The notes under the pieces: generated by a model
Database searches by the model: none
Told to the model about the DNA's origin: nothing
What the model saw: only the letters and a program-made list of their open reading frames with translations
Part shown: in pieces, positions 14,669-18,160 of the stretch
Position numbering within the stretch: position 1 is the first letter of the stretch
Layout of the letters: each line of letters starts with the position of its first letter
Made by a program: the position numbers and the translations under genes
DNA from: a bacterium
GTDB lineage: Bacteria; Patescibacteriota; Microgenomatia; UBA1400; PJMF01
NCBI GenBank assembly: GCA_900299155.1
Contig: OMIS01000090.1
Span: 1-18,160, forward strand
Length of the DNA stretch: 18,160 nt
Reading direction: 5' to 3'

Positions 14669-14691
14669 CAAGTAAACTACTGGGTAGTTAA

Positions 14692-14725
14692 CTAGAAAAC
14701 GGCGGGTACGCCTACTGTTTTCTAG
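14692..14725 (+). promoter_or_regulatory. boxB-like hairpin of the rRNA spacer
   Basis: CTAGAAAAC pairs with GTTTTCTAG, with an inner GGCG/CGCC stem. No T run follows, so it is not a terminator. Its position, 18 bases before boxA, is that of boxB in rRNA antitermination regions. Confidence 0.6.
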
Positions 14726-14743
14726 CTAGCGACTCATATGATT

Positions 14744-14755
14744 TGCTCTTTAACA
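14744..14755 (+). promoter_or_regulatory. boxA antitermination site
   Basis: TGCTCTTTAACA matches the bacterial rRNA boxA, which is bound by NusB/NusE (S10) to make RNA polymerase resist premature termination. It lies about 105 bases before the 23S gene. Confidence 0.8.
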
Positions 14756-14791
14756 AGTGAAGAAAAGAAACTGTCATGACGTTGAGAAATC
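14755..14791 (+). other. 5' half of the 23S processing stem
   Basis: AAGTGAAGAAAAG, CTGTCATG and GAGAAATC can pair in order with 17787-17825, giving an interrupted stem of about 28 base pairs around the whole 23S gene. This is the RNase III-type processing stem. The bases between here and the 23S start are AT-only in part, with the 16-bp palindrome TTTAAAAATTTTTAAA at 14833-14848. Confidence 0.85.
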
Positions 14792-14859
14792 AACGAAGTG
14801 GTCAGCATCTTTAAAAAAGCTTAAATTTCAAATTTAAAAATTTTTAAAATTTCAATTTC

Positions 14860-17764
<2,905 letters not shown>

Positions 17765-17786
17765 ATTGAAACGTTGACTGCTGAAC

Positions 17787-17825
17787 GATTTCTCATCGAC
17801 CATGACAGAATACTTTTCTTCACTT
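17787..17825 (+). other. 3' half of the 23S processing stem
   Basis: GATTTCTC, CATGACAG and CTTTTCTTCACTT pair with the segments at 14755-14791. The remaining spacer to 5S (17826-17914) contains AAGGAGTAAATCCTT-type dyads and no gene. Confidence 0.85.
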
Positions 17826-17914
17826 TTTAAGGAGTAAATCCTTGAATCCTTAACATAAAGTTTGCTAATACAACAGAGTTCTTTGAATTTTGTTGGTATG
17901 GTAAACTGCGCATT

Positions 17915-18058
17915 AAAGCGTTTTGTTCTGGTCTTTGGAGCGGGGTGGAACCAACTCTTCCCTTCCCGAACAGAGTCTTGAAACGCCCCAGCGCTGACAA
18001 TACTTTCCGGGCAACTGGATGGGACGATAGGTCGAGGCCAGAACAAAGCGCTTTTTTT
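17915..18058 (+). terminator. 5S precursor stem and rRNA operon terminator
   Basis: AAAGCG (17915-17920) pairs with CGCTTT (18049-18054), stacked on the 5S helix, and a seven-T run (18052-18058) follows. The 5S terminal helix plus this extension probably serves as the intrinsic terminator. Confidence 0.6.
17924..18046 (+). rRNA. rrf: 5S ribosomal RNA
   Basis: About 120 bases. The terminal helix TTTGTTCTGG/CCAGAACAAA encloses the GGGGTGGAACCAACTC and TTCCCGAACAGAG loop regions and the GAAACGCCCCAGCGC segment, matching bacterial 5S. The helix is extended outward by AAAGCG/CGCTTT as precursor sequence. It lies 160 bases after 23S in the same transcript. Confidence 0.95.
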
Positions 18059-18069
18059 GTGCTTATTTT

Positions 18070-18151
18070 GAGTTAATAGAAATTTCGTGTTGCTAATTTG
18101 GCAATTTTTGTTGGTTGTTTTTGTGACAGGAAGTAAGCGACTAAGTACTTT
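18070..18151. repeat. Right arm of 82-bp perfect inverted repeat
   Basis: Exact reverse complement of 1-82, beginning 12 bases after the 5S terminator T run. Nine bases (CTTTTTTGT) lie between it and the window end. No gene is found between 18059 and 18160. Confidence 0.95.
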
Positions 18152-18160
18152 CTTTTTTGT

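Noticed and set aside
14820..14856. AT-only palindrome before 23S as a terminator or origin
   Set aside because: It lies inside the rRNA transcript between the processing stem and 23S; low complexity alone explains it.

Overview
The window looks like a piece of a Candidate Phyla Radiation (Patescibacteria) genome, most likely of the Microgenomates type. This is inferred from gene style, not from a database match. Supporting features are small dense operons, a tRNA-Ile with a genuine UAU anticodon, an rRNA operon without 16S, S1 with an acidic/Lys-Ala tail, and large TM-anchored surface proteins with DUF11-like and Cys-rich modules ending in LPxTG-like motifs. TGA is a normal stop (the adaptor gene ends on it), so the UGA-glycine code of Gracilibacteria/SR1 does not apply. 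The single-membrane (sortase-type) cell plan is also inference.

Layout. 1-714: one arm of an 82-bp inverted repeat, overlapping the 3' end of a PHP-domain hydrolase gene. 805-1375: a small membrane-anchored protein (minus) and a divergent 37-residue membrane peptide (plus), each with an extended -10 promoter that places +1 on the A of the ATG. 1441-4487 (minus): a MacA/MacB-type ABC export operon (adaptor, ATPase, permease). 4633-4706: tRNA-Ile(UAU), followed by a bidirectional terminator. 4781-9166 (minus): two surface proteins in one operon. 9267-10547 (minus): phosphoglycerate kinase. 10574-11188 (minus): an unknown helical protein, divergent from the plus-strand S1 gene; the two promoters share a 10+10 bp palindrome. 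11308-12735: S1 and a 53-residue acidic protein, closed by a long terminator. 12896-14448: an unknown protein and a putative lipoprotein. 14459-18058: promoter, tRNA-Ala(UGC), boxB/boxA, 23S and 5S rRNA with processing stems. 18070-18151: the second arm of the inverted repeat.

The most unusual points are the perfect inverted repeat at the two ends, the rRNA operon beginning directly with tRNA-Ala and lacking 16S, the symmetric divergent promoter around the S1 operator, the paired leaderless promoters, the tRNA-Ile(UAU), and the two-gene surface operon. I found no CRISPR, transposase, phage or defence genes.
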